Shown in pieces: positions 8,754 to 17,814 of a DNA stretch of 64,000 nt. Position numbers and translations under genes: made by a program. The notes below the pieces were generated by a model. The model had not been told where the DNA came from, did no database searches, and saw only the letters and a list, made by a program, of their open reading frames with translations. Each line of letters starts with the position of its first letter. Within the stretch, counting starts at the first letter, position 1. Source of the stretch: DATAPE01 sp034667525 (GTDB taxonomy: Bacteria; Actinomycetota; CADDZG01; WHSQ01); NCBI GenBank assembly GCA_034667525.1, contig JAXDJO010000036.1, positions 1 through 64,000 of the forward strand. The letters run 5' to 3'.

Positions 8754-9947
8754 GTGGAGGCTAGGGTCTCGAAGCGGGTAGCTCAGATAGCGCCCTCGGC
8801 CACTTTGGCGGTTGACGCGAAGGCGAAGGCCCTCAAGGCAGCCGGGCGCAACGTCATTGGGTTTGGCGCCGGCGAACCCGATTTCCCTACCCCGGAACAC
8901 ATCGTGCGGGCCGCCGCCGAGGCGGCCTCACACCCCCTCTATCACCACTACACCCCAACGGAGGGTCTTCCGGAGCTGCGGGCGGCGGTGGCACGCAAGA
9001 CCGCGCGCGATTCGGGATTCGAGGTCGATGCGTCGCAGGTCTTGATCACTGCCGGGGGCAAGCACGCCCTCTTCAATGCCTTCCTTACGTTGATAGATCC
9101 CGGCGACGAGGTTCTGCTGCCGGCCCCCTACTGGGTCAGTTATCCCGAGATGATCCGGCTCGCCGGTGGATCCGTGGTCGAGCTGCCCACGTGGGAAGAC
9201 ACCGGCTTCCGGGTGACCGTCGCGCAACTGGAAGAGGCGCGAACCGAGCGAACCAAAGCGCTGGTTTTCGTGTCCCCCTCCAACCCCACCGGAGCCGTCT
9301 ATCCACCCGAGGAGGTTGCCGCGATCGGGAGATGGGCGGCCGAGCACGGTATCTGGGTGCTCACCGACGAGATCTATGAGCACCTGACCTATGGAGATGC
9401 CGTCTTCAGCTCGATGCCCACGTTGGTGCCCGAGATCGCCGATCGCTGCGTCGTCTTCAACGGAGTGGCCAAGACCTACGCGATGACTGGCTGGCGAGTC
9501 GGCTGGATGATCGCGCCCTCGGACATCATCAAAGCAGCCGGTTCACTGCAATCACAATCCACATCGAACGTCTCCAACATCTCTCAAGCCGCGGCGCTGG
9601 CTGCAGTGATCGGAGACCTCTCAGCAGCACACGAGATGCGCCAGTCATTCGACCGCCGGCGCCTGGCGATGCACAAGTTGCTCAACGACATCGAAGGTGT
9701 GGACTGTTACGAGCCCGAGGGCGCCTTCTACTGCTTTCCATCGTTCAAGGGAGTGCTCGGACGCACCCTCAGCGGAAGGCGGATCGACACCACATTCGAT
9801 CTAGCCGATCTCTTGCTCGATGAGGCACTCGTTGCGATCGTTCCGGGCGACGGCTTTGGGGCACCTGGATATGCCCGTCTGAGCTACGCGCTCGGCGATG
9901 ACGATCTCGCCGAGGGCATCGACCGCATCGCCCGCGTCCTTTCCTGA
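8754..9947 (+). CDS. aspC: Aspartate-type aminotransferase (class I/II)
   Basis: PLP-dependent aminotransferase of 397 residues, probably interconverting aspartate/glutamate and their 2-oxo acids. Motifs are GFGAGEPDFPTP near the N-terminus, SPSNPTGAVYPPEE, DEIYEHLTYGD and the PLP lysine K240 in GVAKTYAMTGWRVGW. The GTG at 8754 gives the usual start (EARVSKRVAQIAPSATLAVD). The reading frame stays open further upstream, but that stretch runs over serC and shows no family similarity. It lies divergent to serC and its stop is two bases from that of the lactate-dehydrogenase-like gene opposite. Confidence 0.92.
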   Translation: MEARVSKRVAQIAPSATLAVDAKAKALKAAGRNVIGFGAGEPDFPTPEHIVRAAAEAASHPLYHHYTPTEGLPELRAAVARKTARDSGFEVDASQVLITAGGKHALFNAFLTLIDPGDEVLLPAPYWVSYPEMIRLAGGSVVELPTWEDTGFRVTVAQLEEARTERTKALVFVSPSNPTGAVYPPEEVAAIGRWAAEHGIWVLTDEIYEHLTYGDAVFSSMPTLVPEIADRCVVFNGVAKTYAMTGWRVGWMIAPSDIIKAAGSLQSQSTSNVSNISQAAALAAVIGDLSAAHEMRQSFDRRRLAMHKLLNDIEGVDCYEPEGAFYCFPSFKGVLGRTLSGRRIDTTFDLADLLLDEALVAIVPGDGFGAPGYARLSYALGDDDLAEGIDRIARVLS

Positions 9948-9949
9948 CC

Positions 9950-11074
9950 TCAAACGCGGATGACGTGGGTTCTCGTGATCTCAGCGATATTCCTCGTTCC
10001 GAGGAGCGCCATGGCGTTCTCGATCTCAGCGGCGATCAACTCGAGTGCGCGCGCCACCCCTGCCTGTCCCCCTGCGGCGAGTGCCCACAGATAGGGACGG
10101 CCGATGAAGACTGAGCGCGCTCCGAGGGCAAGCGCAGTCACGACGTCACTGCCCCTCCGCACACCTCCGTCGAGGTAGATCTCCGCGCGGCCCCCCACCG
10201 CTTGCGCAACCTCTTCCAGCGCGTCGATGGAGGCGATCGCTCGATCCAGCTGGCGGCCACCGTGATTGGACACGACGATGCCGTCGCCGCCGTGCTCCAC
10301 CGCAAGCCGCGCGTCCTCGGAGGTGAGGATGCCCTTGATCACCAGAGGCAGCGCCGTCACCTGGCGCACCCAGGCAAGATCCGCCCAGCTCAACGACGGA
10401 TCTGACACGAAGCCAACCACCTCATGGAAGGGGCGGCCTTCCGCATCGGCCGTCGCGAGATTGCCGTAGAGCTCGGGCGCAACCGTAAAGCGGTTCTTGA
10501 GGTCCCTCTCCCGATATCCGACCACCGGCAGGTCGACGGTTACCACCATCGCCTCAAAGCCTGCCGCTTCGGCCCGCTCGACGAGCGATCTGGACATGTT
10601 TCTGTCCTGCCCGATGTAAAGCTGGAACCACTTTCGCCCGTGCGATGCTGCGCCCACCTCCTCTATCGTGCGGCTCCCGAGGGTCGAAAGACAGAAGATG
10701 ACGCCGGCCTCGGCGGCGGCACGGGCGGTTGCCACCTCGCCTTCGGGGTCGGCGAGTCCCTGGAGAGCCGCAGGGCCAAGGCCGAGAGGCAGGCTCACCG
10801 AAGTCGCCAGAACCTCGGCGTTCATGTCGATGTTCGATACGTCGTTCAGCACGCGCGGCCGGAGCCGCCACTTCGAGAAGGCCGAAACGCTCTCCCTCAG
10901 CGTGGTCTCGTCCATGGCGCCACCGGCGTAATAGTCGAACGCATCGGGAGCCATGCGTCGCCGAGCCAGCGGCTCGAAAGCGTTCAGATCTAAGATGGCA
11001 TCAACGTCATCGAGAGATCCGTCGAAGAGCTCCGCAGCCTTGGTGTCCTCGGCGTCCAGACCCTCCGGTTTCAC
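9950..11074 (-). CDS. FMN-dependent alpha-hydroxy-acid dehydrogenase/oxidase (LldD family)
   Basis: A 374-residue TIM-barrel flavoenzyme that oxidises L-lactate or another 2-hydroxy acid. Seen are YYAGGAMDE (48-56), the FMN-contacting lysine in LVIKGI (K247), and SNHGGRQLD with the catalytic histidine (H271) and substrate arginine (R274). No membrane anchor is seen, so it may be a soluble oxidase or monooxygenase; the exact substrate is undetermined. The GTG at 11074 is chosen because TACGCT lies exactly six bases upstream, a leaderless arrangement. An open frame continues upstream into the SRPBCC gene but shows no family similarity. Confidence 0.88.
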   Translation of the reverse strand: MKPEGLDAEDTKAAELFDGSLDDVDAILDLNAFEPLARRRMAPDAFDYYAGGAMDETTLRESVSAFSKWRLRPRVLNDVSNIDMNAEVLATSVSLPLGLGPAALQGLADPEGEVATARAAAEAGVIFCLSTLGSRTIEEVGAASHGRKWFQLYIGQDRNMSRSLVERAEAAGFEAMVVTVDLPVVGYRERDLKNRFTVAPELYGNLATADAEGRPFHEVVGFVSDPSLSWADLAWVRQVTALPLVIKGILTSEDARLAVEHGGDGIVVSNHGGRQLDRAIASIDALEEVAQAVGGRAEIYLDGGVRRGSDVVTALALGARSVFIGRPYLWALAAGGQAGVARALELIAAEIENAMALLGTRNIAEITRTHVIRV

Positions 11075-11080
11075 GCTGCA

Positions 11081-11086
11081 AGCGTA
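11081..11086 (-). promoter_or_regulatory. -10 box TACGCT, leaderless start of the LldD-like gene
   Basis: TACGCT on the minus strand ends exactly six bases before the GTG at 11074, and no Shine-Dalgarno is present. Transcription would begin at or next to the start codon. Confidence 0.5.
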
Positions 11087-11109
11087 GCGGCCGCCGACAA
11101 GCCGGCTTC

Positions 11110-11592
11110 TTAGGACCCGCCGCGCGCACGCGCCAGGGCGGCCAATATGCGGACGTCGCGATCGAAGATGCGCTGCATCAGCGGCTTGATCGCGCTGAGC
11201 CCAAGCGCGCCCACCAGTCCCAGCGGCGGCCACAGCTTCTCCCGCCAGAGAAGGAACGTCGCATCGTCCCCCCGGGGCGTTAAGGACATCTCTCCAACAC
11301 CTCCTACCCACCCGAGGTGTTCGATCGCGAGGAAGCGTCCTTCCTCCCAACCAGAGACGCGGATGCGATCCCGGCTGCGGAAAACGGCCATCATGATCGT
11401 GGCTTCCGCCTCGACTCCCACACCTGTTCGTTGGGGCGATGTGATGAGGAAATCTGAGGCTTCGAGCATCCACTCATCGAGATGCTCCCAATCGGTGATG
11501 AGCTCCCAGATCACCTCCGACGGCGCGGGCAACGTTGCCGTCATCTCGAGGGTCACGGGCCAGCCCTTGCGTACCAGGTCCAAGGTCGTCAC
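11110..11592 (-). CDS. SRPBCC (START-like) family protein
   Basis: A 160-residue protein of the polyketide cyclase/START-like fold, which forms a hydrophobic pocket for lipids or other apolar ligands. The pattern TLPAPSEVIWELITDWEHLDEW is typical of the N-terminal strand-helix, and a central beta sheet is followed by a long C-terminal helix (LSAIKPLMQRIFDRDVR). No catalytic residues can be assigned. It starts with GTG behind a purine-rich GGGGGGCGGGAG, ten bases after gatB stops, so it is probably the last gene of gatCAB. A link to amidotransferase function is not evident. Confidence 0.78.
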   Translation of the reverse strand: MTTLDLVRKGWPVTLEMTATLPAPSEVIWELITDWEHLDEWMLEASDFLITSPQRTGVGVEAEATIMMAVFRSRDRIRVSGWEEGRFLAIEHLGWVGGVGEMSLTPRGDDATFLLWREKLWPPLGLVGALGLSAIKPLMQRIFDRDVRILAALARARGGS

Positions 11593-11602
11593 TCCCGCCC
11601 CC

Positions 11603-13066
11603 CTAAGTCAGCTTGTGTGCAAGAAGCTCGCTGGCGAGAGCAGGATTGGCCTGGCCCTTGGTTTTTTTCATGACCTGGCCCACGAGGAATCCGATCGTGT
11701 TCACTCCGCCGGCCATGATCTTGGCTGCAGCATCTGGATTCGCGGCGATGACCTCATCCACGACCGTCTCGATCGTCGAGGCATCGCTCTCTTGGCGCAG
11801 ACCCTTCGCTTCTGCTATCGCTCCAGGCTCGCCGCCGCTCGCGAACATCTCGGCGAGCACCAACTTCGCCTGCTTCCCGGAGATGGCGCCGGTGTCGATC
11901 AGCTTCACGAGATCGGCCAGGCCCGACGGCGCGATCTTGCTCGCCGAAAGCTCGATCCCGGCCTCATTAAGCAGCCCAAAGAGGTCGGCGATAACCCAGT
12001 TGACGATCCTTTTGGCATCCCCCCCGTAGGCCACCGCTGCTTGCTCGAACCAATCGGCCACCGCTGTGGACGCCGTGAGTATGCCGATGTCGGTGGCGCC
12101 GATGCCGTACTCGGACGCGAAACGGGCGCGGCGGGCGGCCGGTAGCTCAGGCAGGGACGATCGGATGTTGCCCACCCATCGCTCTGAGGGCTCGAAGGGT
12201 ACGAGGTCGGGTTCGGGAAAGTAGCGGTAGTCGAACGCATACTCCTTGGTCCGCAATGGGGAGGTGGAGCCAGATCTTTCGTCGAAGTGGCGAGTTTCCT
12301 GGACGAGAACGTCTCCGGCGCCGAGTGCCCGCCTCTGCCTCTCCTCTTCGTATTCCAAAGCCCGTCCTACAGAACGGATCGAGTTCATGTTCTTGACCTC
12401 GACCTTGGCCCCGTGGCCCGACTCTCCTTGTTCCCGCACCGACACGTTGGCGTCGACGCGCAGGGATCCCTCTTCCATCCTCACGTCGGATACCTCCAGC
12501 GTCTCCAGGATCGCTCGCAGCTCGGAGACGAACGCGCGCGCCTCTTCAGGCGAACGGATGTCGGGCTCGGTGACGATCTCCACCAGTGGGGTGCCGGCCC
12601 GGTTGAAGTCCTCGAGTGAATAGTCAGAGTCTGCGATCCGGCCCGAGCCTCCGGCGTGTATCGACTTGCCGGTGTCTTCCTCGAGGTGCACCCGTGTGAT
12701 GCCGATCCTCCGGGTGACTCCGTTCGGAATATCGAGGGATCCAGCACTTGCTATCGGTGATTCGTACTGCGAGATCTGATAGTTCTTCGGCATGTCCGGA
12801 TAGAAGTAGTTCTTCCGGTGAAACACCGACGACCGAAATATCTCGCAATTGAGTGCAAGCCCTATCTTGATGGTGTGCTCGACCGCCCGCTCGTTGACCA
12901 CCGGTAGGGAGCCGGGAAGGCCGAGGCAGACCGGGCACGTCCTGGTGTTGGGCTTACCGCCGAAGGCGACCTTGCATCCACAGAACATCTTGGAATTGGT
13001 GTTCAGCTCCACATGGATCTCCAAACCGATCGTGGTGATGTATGGAGCTGTGGTCGAGACGCTCAC
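11603..13066 (-). CDS. gatB: Aspartyl/glutamyl-tRNA amidotransferase subunit B
   Basis: The kinase-like tRNA-binding subunit of GatCAB (487 residues). It phosphorylates the mischarged Glu or Asp on tRNA-Gln/tRNA-Asn so that ammonia from GatA can amidate it. The N-terminus TIGLEIHVELNT is diagnostic. Zinc cysteines are seen in MFCGCK and TCPVCLG, and a C-terminal YqeY-like helical domain ends the protein. The GTG at 13066 overlaps the gatA stop as GTGA, giving tight translational coupling. The frame remains open upstream over gatA, but that is shadow sequence. Confidence 0.95.
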   Translation of the reverse strand: MSVSTTAPYITTIGLEIHVELNTNSKMFCGCKVAFGGKPNTRTCPVCLGLPGSLPVVNERAVEHTIKIGLALNCEIFRSSVFHRKNYFYPDMPKNYQISQYESPIASAGSLDIPNGVTRRIGITRVHLEEDTGKSIHAGGSGRIADSDYSLEDFNRAGTPLVEIVTEPDIRSPEEARAFVSELRAILETLEVSDVRMEEGSLRVDANVSVREQGESGHGAKVEVKNMNSIRSVGRALEYEEERQRRALGAGDVLVQETRHFDERSGSTSPLRTKEYAFDYRYFPEPDLVPFEPSERWVGNIRSSLPELPAARRARFASEYGIGATDIGILTASTAVADWFEQAAVAYGGDAKRIVNWVIADLFGLLNEAGIELSASKIAPSGLADLVKLIDTGAISGKQAKLVLAEMFASGGEPGAIAEAKGLRQESDASTIETVVDEVIAANPDAAAKIMAGGVNTIGFLVGQVMKKTKGQANPALASELLAHKLT

Positions 13067-14538
13067 AGTGGCGGTCTCCCTTCGGGTGAGGAGATCCAGC
13101 CGAGATCCTGCTCGAACGCGTACGCGGCACGAAACATCGTCTGCTCGTCGAGGGCCTTTGCGATGATCTGCAAACCCACCGGGAGCCCATCGGTTGGCGA
13201 CGCACCACATGGGACGGTGATCGCGGCATTGCCTGCCAGGTTCACCGGCACCGTCAACACATCGGACAGGTACATCGCTAGCGGATCTTCGCTGCGCTCC
13301 CCCAGCTTGAAAGCGGTAGTCGGTGATGTTGGGCACACGATGAGGTCGAACGAGGAATAGGCCTTCTCCAGCTCTTTCGTTATAAGCGTTCGAACCCTTT
13401 GGGCTTTGCCGTAGTAGGCGTCGTAGTAGCCGGCCGAAAGCGCGTACGTCCCCAACATGATCCGCCGCTTGACCTCGGCCCCGAATCCCTCTGCGCGCGT
13501 CCGTGAGGTCATCTTCACGATGTCTTCCCCCTCGGCTCTGTATCCATAGCGCACACCGTCGTACCGAGCCAGGTTCGAAGAGCATTCGGCCGGCGCGATC
13601 AGGTAGTACGCGGATATCCCGAACTCGAACGATGGAAGTGCTACCGGTTCGAGACGCGCGCCAAGCTTCTGCAGGCGCGTGTAAGCCTCATCAACACGCG
13701 TTTGCACTCCCTTCTCAGCTTCTGCATCTCCGTGACTTTCCAGCACCCCGATGCGCATGCCCTCGATGCCGCGATCGATACCGTCGAGCAGCCGGGGGGG
13801 CCGCTCCGGGATACACGTCGAATCCCTGGGGTCGGCCCCCGCCGCCAACTCGAGCAATGCAGCTGCATCCTTAACCGTGCGCGCGATCGGGCCCGCCTGA
13901 TCGAGTGATGATGCGAACGCGACCATCCCATAGCGGGACACCAGGCCGTAGGTCGGCTTCACTCCAACAACGCCACACAAAGATGCAGGTTGACGCACCG
14001 AGCCGCCAGTCTCAGTGCCCCACGCCCACGGGATCGCCCCCGCGGCCACGAGAGCAGCAGACCCCCCGCTGGACCCCCCCGGCACGCGCTCCAGATCCCA
14101 TGGGTTCTTACTGGGACCGAAGGCCGAATTCTCCGTGGAGGAACCCATCGCAAACTCATCCATGTTCGTCTTGCCCAAGGAGAGAAGGCCTGCCGCGGAA
14201 CAGCGTTCGACAACGGTGGCGTCATACGGCGGGAGCCAATCCCCGAGGATGCGAGAGCCGCAAGTGGTGGTGATGCCTTTGGTAACGAAGATGTCCTTGT
14301 ACGCCACCGGGATGCCGTCGTAGCTGGAGCGGGTGCGACCCGCGGCCCGGCGCTCGTCGGCCAGCCTGGCGCTCGCTAGGACGTCTTCGTCCGATCGCCG
14401 AAGGTAGCCGTGGAGCCGCCCATCCACCTCACCACTGCGATCTATGAAGGCTCGGACTACATCGACCGCCGATACATCACCACTCTCCAACGCTCCGGCC
14501 AATCCGAAGGAGGACTTCCAGACGAGCTCGGAAGCCAC
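13063..14538 (-). CDS. gatA: Aspartyl/glutamyl-tRNA amidotransferase subunit A
   Basis: Amidase-signature enzyme of 491 residues that releases ammonia from glutamine for GatB. The Ser-cisSer-Lys triad is visible: K81 in PVAYKDIF, the cis-serine in GGSSGGSAA (154-162) and the nucleophile S180 in TETGGSVRQPA. It starts directly after the gatC stop and ends overlapping gatB. The complex makes Gln-tRNA (and possibly Asn-tRNA). Confidence 0.96.
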   Translation of the reverse strand: MASELVWKSSFGLAGALESGDVSAVDVVRAFIDRSGEVDGRLHGYLRRSDEDVLASARLADERRAAGRTRSSYDGIPVAYKDIFVTKGITTTCGSRILGDWLPPYDATVVERCSAAGLLSLGKTNMDEFAMGSSTENSAFGPSKNPWDLERVPGGSSGGSAALVAAGAIPWAWGTETGGSVRQPASLCGVVGVKPTYGLVSRYGMVAFASSLDQAGPIARTVKDAAALLELAAGADPRDSTCIPERPPRLLDGIDRGIEGMRIGVLESHGDAEAEKGVQTRVDEAYTRLQKLGARLEPVALPSFEFGISAYYLIAPAECSSNLARYDGVRYGYRAEGEDIVKMTSRTRAEGFGAEVKRRIMLGTYALSAGYYDAYYGKAQRVRTLITKELEKAYSSFDLIVCPTSPTTAFKLGERSEDPLAMYLSDVLTVPVNLAGNAAITVPCGASPTDGLPVGLQIIAKALDEQTMFRAAYAFEQDLGWISSPEGRPPL

Positions 14539-14832
14539 TCAGGCGTCCTCCACTATGCGAGGAACCTTGAAACGGCCGTCCTCGGTTGCGGGAGCATTGG
14601 CCAGCGCCTCTTCCTGTGACAAGGAAGGTGTGATCTCGTCGGCTCGCATGACGTTGCGCAGAGGAAGGGCATGGGTCGTTGGCTCCACCCCGTCAAGGTC
14701 CAGCGCCTGGATCCTCGTGACATGGTCGAGGATGTCGGTCAACTCCGCTCGCATGCGCACCCGTTCGTCCTCCGAAAGGTCGAGGCGCGCAAGACGAGCG
14801 ACATGGTCGACGGCAGCCCGATCTATCCCCAT
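14539..14832 (-). CDS. gatC: Aspartyl/glutamyl-tRNA amidotransferase subunit C
   Basis: A 97-residue subunit that wraps around GatA and GatB and stabilises the complex. The N-terminal helix VDHVARLARLDLSEDE and the C-terminal RFKVPRIVE are typical. It is the first gene of gatCAB and stops one base before gatA begins. TAAGAT lies nine bases before the ATG and there is no clear ribosome binding site, so the transcript may be short-leadered. It lies divergent to the PH/SHOCT membrane protein. Confidence 0.94.
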   Translation of the reverse strand: MGIDRAAVDHVARLARLDLSEDERVRMRAELTDILDHVTRIQALDLDGVEPTTHALPLRNVMRADEITPSLSQEEALANAPATEDGRFKVPRIVEDA

Positions 14833-14855
14833 GGACCAAGCATCTTAGAAGGCGT

Positions 14856-14861
14856 TAGCTT
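14856..14861 (+). promoter_or_regulatory. -10 box TAGCTT, leaderless start of the PH/SHOCT gene
   Basis: TAGCTT ends exactly six bases before the third of three consecutive GTG codons (14868). The spacing matches other genes here and favours that codon over 14862 and 14865. Confidence 0.45.
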
Positions 14862-14867
14862 GTGGTG

Positions 14868-15506
14868 GTGCCCTTCCCTAACAAACTTCTGGCTGAGAAC
14901 GAGAAGCTGGTCTTCGATCTGAAACCGCACTGGATCGAGCTGCTCTATCCGATCTTCTGGACGGTCGTGCTGGCTATCGCTGCGTACCTGGCGCAGACGG
15001 TGGCACGCCACCATGCGAGGCCTCGGGAGATCATCCTCGTCGTGGCGATCGTGCTGTGGCTGTGGCTCGCAGTCGCCCCGTTCCTGCGTTGGGCGTACAC
15101 AGACTTCGTTTTGACCACCGACCGTCTGATCACGAGAACCGGCGTGCTGGCGAAACACTCGAAGGAGATTCCGCTCGAGCGGATCAACGATGTCACCTTC
15201 AACCAATCCGTGCTCCAGCGGATGGTGGGAGCCGGCACCCTCGTGATCGAATCCGCCGGCGAGCGCGGACAGGAAACCATCAGCCACGTCCGTAACCCGG
15301 AGCAGGTACAATTGATGATCTACAAAGAGACCGAGCGGAGCTCCGATCGCATGTCTCCATCAGCGGTTCCGGCTACGGGGGAGCCTGGCGGAACCTCTAC
15401 CTCGATCCCCCAACAGATCGAGGCTCTTGCCCGCTTGAAGCAGGAGGGGGCCATCTCTGAGGCAGAGTACGAGTCCAAGAAGGCAGAGCTACTGAAGCGG
15501 ATGTGA
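14868..15506 (+). CDS. Membrane PH-domain protein with C-terminal SHOCT motif
   Basis: About 212 residues. Two transmembrane helices near the N-terminus (LYPIFWTVVLAIAAYL and a second ending LWLWLAVAPFLRW) lead into a bacterial PH domain (YTDFVLTTDRLITRTG... PLERINDVTFNQSVLQRMVG), as in YdbS/YdbT-like proteins. A linker then leads to a SHOCT motif at the end (IEALARLKQEGAISEAEYES), a short element found on many membrane proteins and thought to mediate oligomerisation. The role is unknown, probably envelope-associated. Three GTG codons in a row (14862, 14865, 14868) could start it; the third is favoured by promoter spacing. Confidence 0.82.
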   Translation: MPFPNKLLAENEKLVFDLKPHWIELLYPIFWTVVLAIAAYLAQTVARHHARPREIILVVAIVLWLWLAVAPFLRWAYTDFVLTTDRLITRTGVLAKHSKEIPLERINDVTFNQSVLQRMVGAGTLVIESAGERGQETISHVRNPEQVQLMIYKETERSSDRMSPSAVPATGEPGGTSTSIPQQIEALARLKQEGAISEAEYESKKAELLKRM

Positions 15507-15540
15507 GCGCGAGTGAGGGGCCTCGAGTTAGCCCTCGAAG

Positions 15541-15831
15541 CTAGGACGGTGGTTCGGCTCGTTCCGAAGAGAACGCTCCCTCGAGTCTGCCCTCGCGCAC
15601 ACAAGCACCACAGGCGTTGAGCACCCGATAACCGAGCAGCGCTCGCTCACCCTTGGCGTGCCGAACGAAGCACTTGGCCTGATGGTCGATCGGCAGTATC
15701 GCTTCTTTGCAGAAGTCACACCTGTGTATCAGCGACTCAGTATCAACGGGCCCGGACAGCCCAGTCGGCCTTCGCAGCATCAGCGAAACCACCACCAGCG
15801 TGACTACTAGTAAGACGAATATAGGACTCAC
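15541..15831 (-). CDS. Small membrane-anchored protein with cysteine pairs
   Basis: A 96-residue protein not assigned to a family. One N-terminal transmembrane segment (SPIFVLLVVTLVVVSLML) is followed by a domain with CDFC and, about 35 residues later, CGAC. The two CxxC pairs look like a small zinc ribbon or a redox site, facing the cytoplasm if the N-terminus is outside. GTG start behind GGGGGGATCT. It is convergent with the PH/SHOCT gene, and conserved features in so short an ORF suggest it is real. Confidence 0.65.
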   Translation of the reverse strand: MSPIFVLLVVTLVVVSLMLRRPTGLSGPVDTESLIHRCDFCKEAILPIDHQAKCFVRHAKGERALLGYRVLNACGACVREGRLEGAFSSERAEPPS

Positions 15832-16031
15832 CAGATCCCCCCGGATTGCATGGACACAGCCTAGCCCGTTGGGAGGGAGGTTGTCTTGCTCCGGACGGAC
15901 GGGATCCGAGGCCGCAGACAGCCCCGGTTCCCGTCCAGCTCCACCGACGCGACCGAGCGGAGGTTGACTCGGGAAGGTGCCTTTGACAGAGTGACAAGTT
16001 CGTCTGAGCTATCCAGCAAGAGGGGGTTCAT

Positions 16032-17234
16032 TTGAAGAGGCATCTGTTTGGTTTTGTCGCGCTCGTGCCACTGGTGGCGGCGCTTGGTCTCTCGGGCCTG
16101 CCGGCCGCCCAGGCGCTCAACAGCCATGCGGATTCTCGAGCGGTATGTCCGAATGCCAAGCTTGGACACGCCCGCTGTCTTTCCAGGGTCGTGACCGACG
16201 CCCACGGCAACCCGCTCGCGACCACCGGGCCGAGGGGCTACGGTCCGGCGCAATTCCACGGCGCCTACAGCCTCCCAACCACCGGCCCGGCGGGCCAGAC
16301 GATCGCCATCGTGGATGCCTATAACGACCCGACGGCAAAGGCCGACCTCAACACCTACGACACCACCTTTGGATTGCCGTCGTTCCCGAACTGCGGCAGC
16401 GGCGTCACCGCTTCCTGCTTCCAGAAGGTGGACCAAACCGGCGGTACGGCCTATCCGAGGACCGATCCAGGCTGGGCCCTCGAGATTGCGCTTGATGTTG
16501 AGACCGCCCACCAGATCTGCCGAAACTGCAAGATCTTGCTGGTCGAGGCGAATACTGCCAGCTTCTCCAACCTTGCGACCGCCGAAAATACCGCGGTCCG
16601 CCTGGGGGCCGACGCGATCTCCAACAGTTACGGCGGCAACGAGCTCAGCTCCACCAACGGCGGCGCCTACGACCATGCGGGCATCGCCATCACGGCGAGC
16701 TCCGGCGACAACGGCTACGGCGTCGAGAGCCCGGCTTCGTACAACACCGTGGTAGCCGTGGGCGGCACGACGCTGAAGATCACCTCCAGCAATACCTATA
16801 GCAGCGAATCGGTGTGGAGTGGGTCGGGAAGCGGTTGCAGTCACTACTTCTCGGCTCGGTCGTGGCAGACCGCTGCCGCGGGATGGTCGGCAACGGCGTG
16901 CGGGAGCAAGCGGGGAGTCGCCGATGTGGCTGCCGATGCCGATCCCAACACCGGCGCCGCGATCTACGACAGCACTCGCTACTCGGGTCAGGTGGGATGG
17001 TTCCAGGTAGGTGGCACCAGCCTTTCGTCACCTTTGATCGCTGCCGTCTACGGCCTGGCGGGCAACGAAGCAACCGTCACTTATCCGTCCTCGATCCCGT
17101 ACGCCCATGTCTCCAGCCTCCATGACGTGACCACGGGCTCTAACGGAAGCTGCGGAACTACCATGTGCAAAGGTGCGCCCGGGTACGACGGTCCGACCGG
17201 CGTGGGCACGCCCAAGGGGATAACAGCCTTCTAA
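16032..17234 (+). CDS. Secreted S53 (sedolisin/kumamolisin-type) serine-carboxyl peptidase
   Basis: A 400-residue exported protease. A Sec signal peptide (about 1-29, ending AAQALN) and a short leader precede the catalytic domain. The triad is visible as E151 and D155 in ALEIALDVE and S330 in GGTSLSSP, with the oxyanion aspartate D226 in SSGDNG. These enzymes often work at acid pH and are subtilisin-like in fold. It lacks the usual ~180-residue propeptide of kumamolisin, so it belongs to a short class. The TTG start follows AGAGGGGG. A strong terminator follows the stop. Confidence 0.88.
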   Translation: MKRHLFGFVALVPLVAALGLSGLPAAQALNSHADSRAVCPNAKLGHARCLSRVVTDAHGNPLATTGPRGYGPAQFHGAYSLPTTGPAGQTIAIVDAYNDPTAKADLNTYDTTFGLPSFPNCGSGVTASCFQKVDQTGGTAYPRTDPGWALEIALDVETAHQICRNCKILLVEANTASFSNLATAENTAVRLGADAISNSYGGNELSSTNGGAYDHAGIAITASSGDNGYGVESPASYNTVVAVGGTTLKITSSNTYSSESVWSGSGSGCSHYFSARSWQTAAAGWSATACGSKRGVADVAADADPNTGAAIYDSTRYSGQVGWFQVGGTSLSSPLIAAVYGLAGNEATVTYPSSIPYAHVSSLHDVTTGSNGSCGTTMCKGAPGYDGPTGVGTPKGITAF

Positions 17235-17258
17235 GCCTGCAGACCCATCAGTCTTGAC

Positions 17259-17294
17259 AAGCGACCCGGCCACGAGCCGGGTCGCTTGCTTTTT
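17259..17294 (+). terminator. Rho-independent terminator after the S53 peptidase gene
   Basis: An 11-base stem (AAGCGACCCGG/CCGGGTCGCTT) with a 7-base loop is followed by GCTTTTT. The T tract is only on the plus strand, so it ends transcription of the protease gene. Confidence 0.85.
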
Positions 17295-17320
17295 CCGCGC
17301 TGCCTGAGATCAAACGCGGC

Positions 17321-17740
17321 TTAGTGGACCTCTCCGCCGATCGCGCTTTGGATCTGATCGGCGGTGCTTTTGCTCTGGGTGCTCACGCTCCAGTTCGGGC
17401 CCACCACCAGCGATCCGTAGAGGCTGCCAACCGTGAGCCAGCGGTCTCGCAAGGCTGAGGTCTTGAAGGTGAACAGCAGCAGCTTGCTCTTCCCATGCGA
17501 ACAGATCCCCGCCTCCTGCACCAGGGCCTTGGCCCCCTTCTTCACGGAAGCCGCAGCCCCCGTAGTTGCGGGCCCGCCATTGGGAGCGCGACCGTAACCG
17601 GCGCACGTCACTCCGTTCGCGTTCAAGGCCCGTGCGAGCTTGGCTGTTCCCGTATAGGACACCGCGGACTTGCCGCTGCTGCACGCGGCCAGACCGAGCA
17701 GGCAGGCGAGCCCGGCAGCCACCAACCGGCGACCGGTCAT
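17321..17740 (-). CDS. Putative lipoprotein
   Basis: A 139-residue exported protein. The signal peptide MTGRRLVAAGLACLLGLAAC has a lipobox LAAC with Cys20 as the lipidated residue. The mature part carries two more cysteines (VTCAGYG and GICSHG) that could form a disulfide. It matches no family I recognise; similar small lipoproteins are common in actinobacteria. A GGAGG ribosome binding site precedes the ATG. It lies divergent to the UPF0173 hydrolase gene. Confidence 0.75.
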   Translation of the reverse strand: MTGRRLVAAGLACLLGLAACSSGKSAVSYTGTAKLARALNANGVTCAGYGRAPNGGPATTGAAASVKKGAKALVQEAGICSHGKSKLLLFTFKTSALRDRWLTVGSLYGSLVVGPNWSVSTQSKSTADQIQSAIGGEVH

Positions 17741-17814
17741 CGGTCACCTCCGTGGTCTCGCGCCCTGCGTAAGCGTGCTAGAGATTCTCCACCGTTCAAG
17801 CGCGAGGAGGTTCC

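Noticed and set aside
13067..13585. Upstream extension of the gatB frame
   Set aside because: It overlaps gatA and lacks similarity; GTG 13066 overlapping the gatA stop is the natural start.
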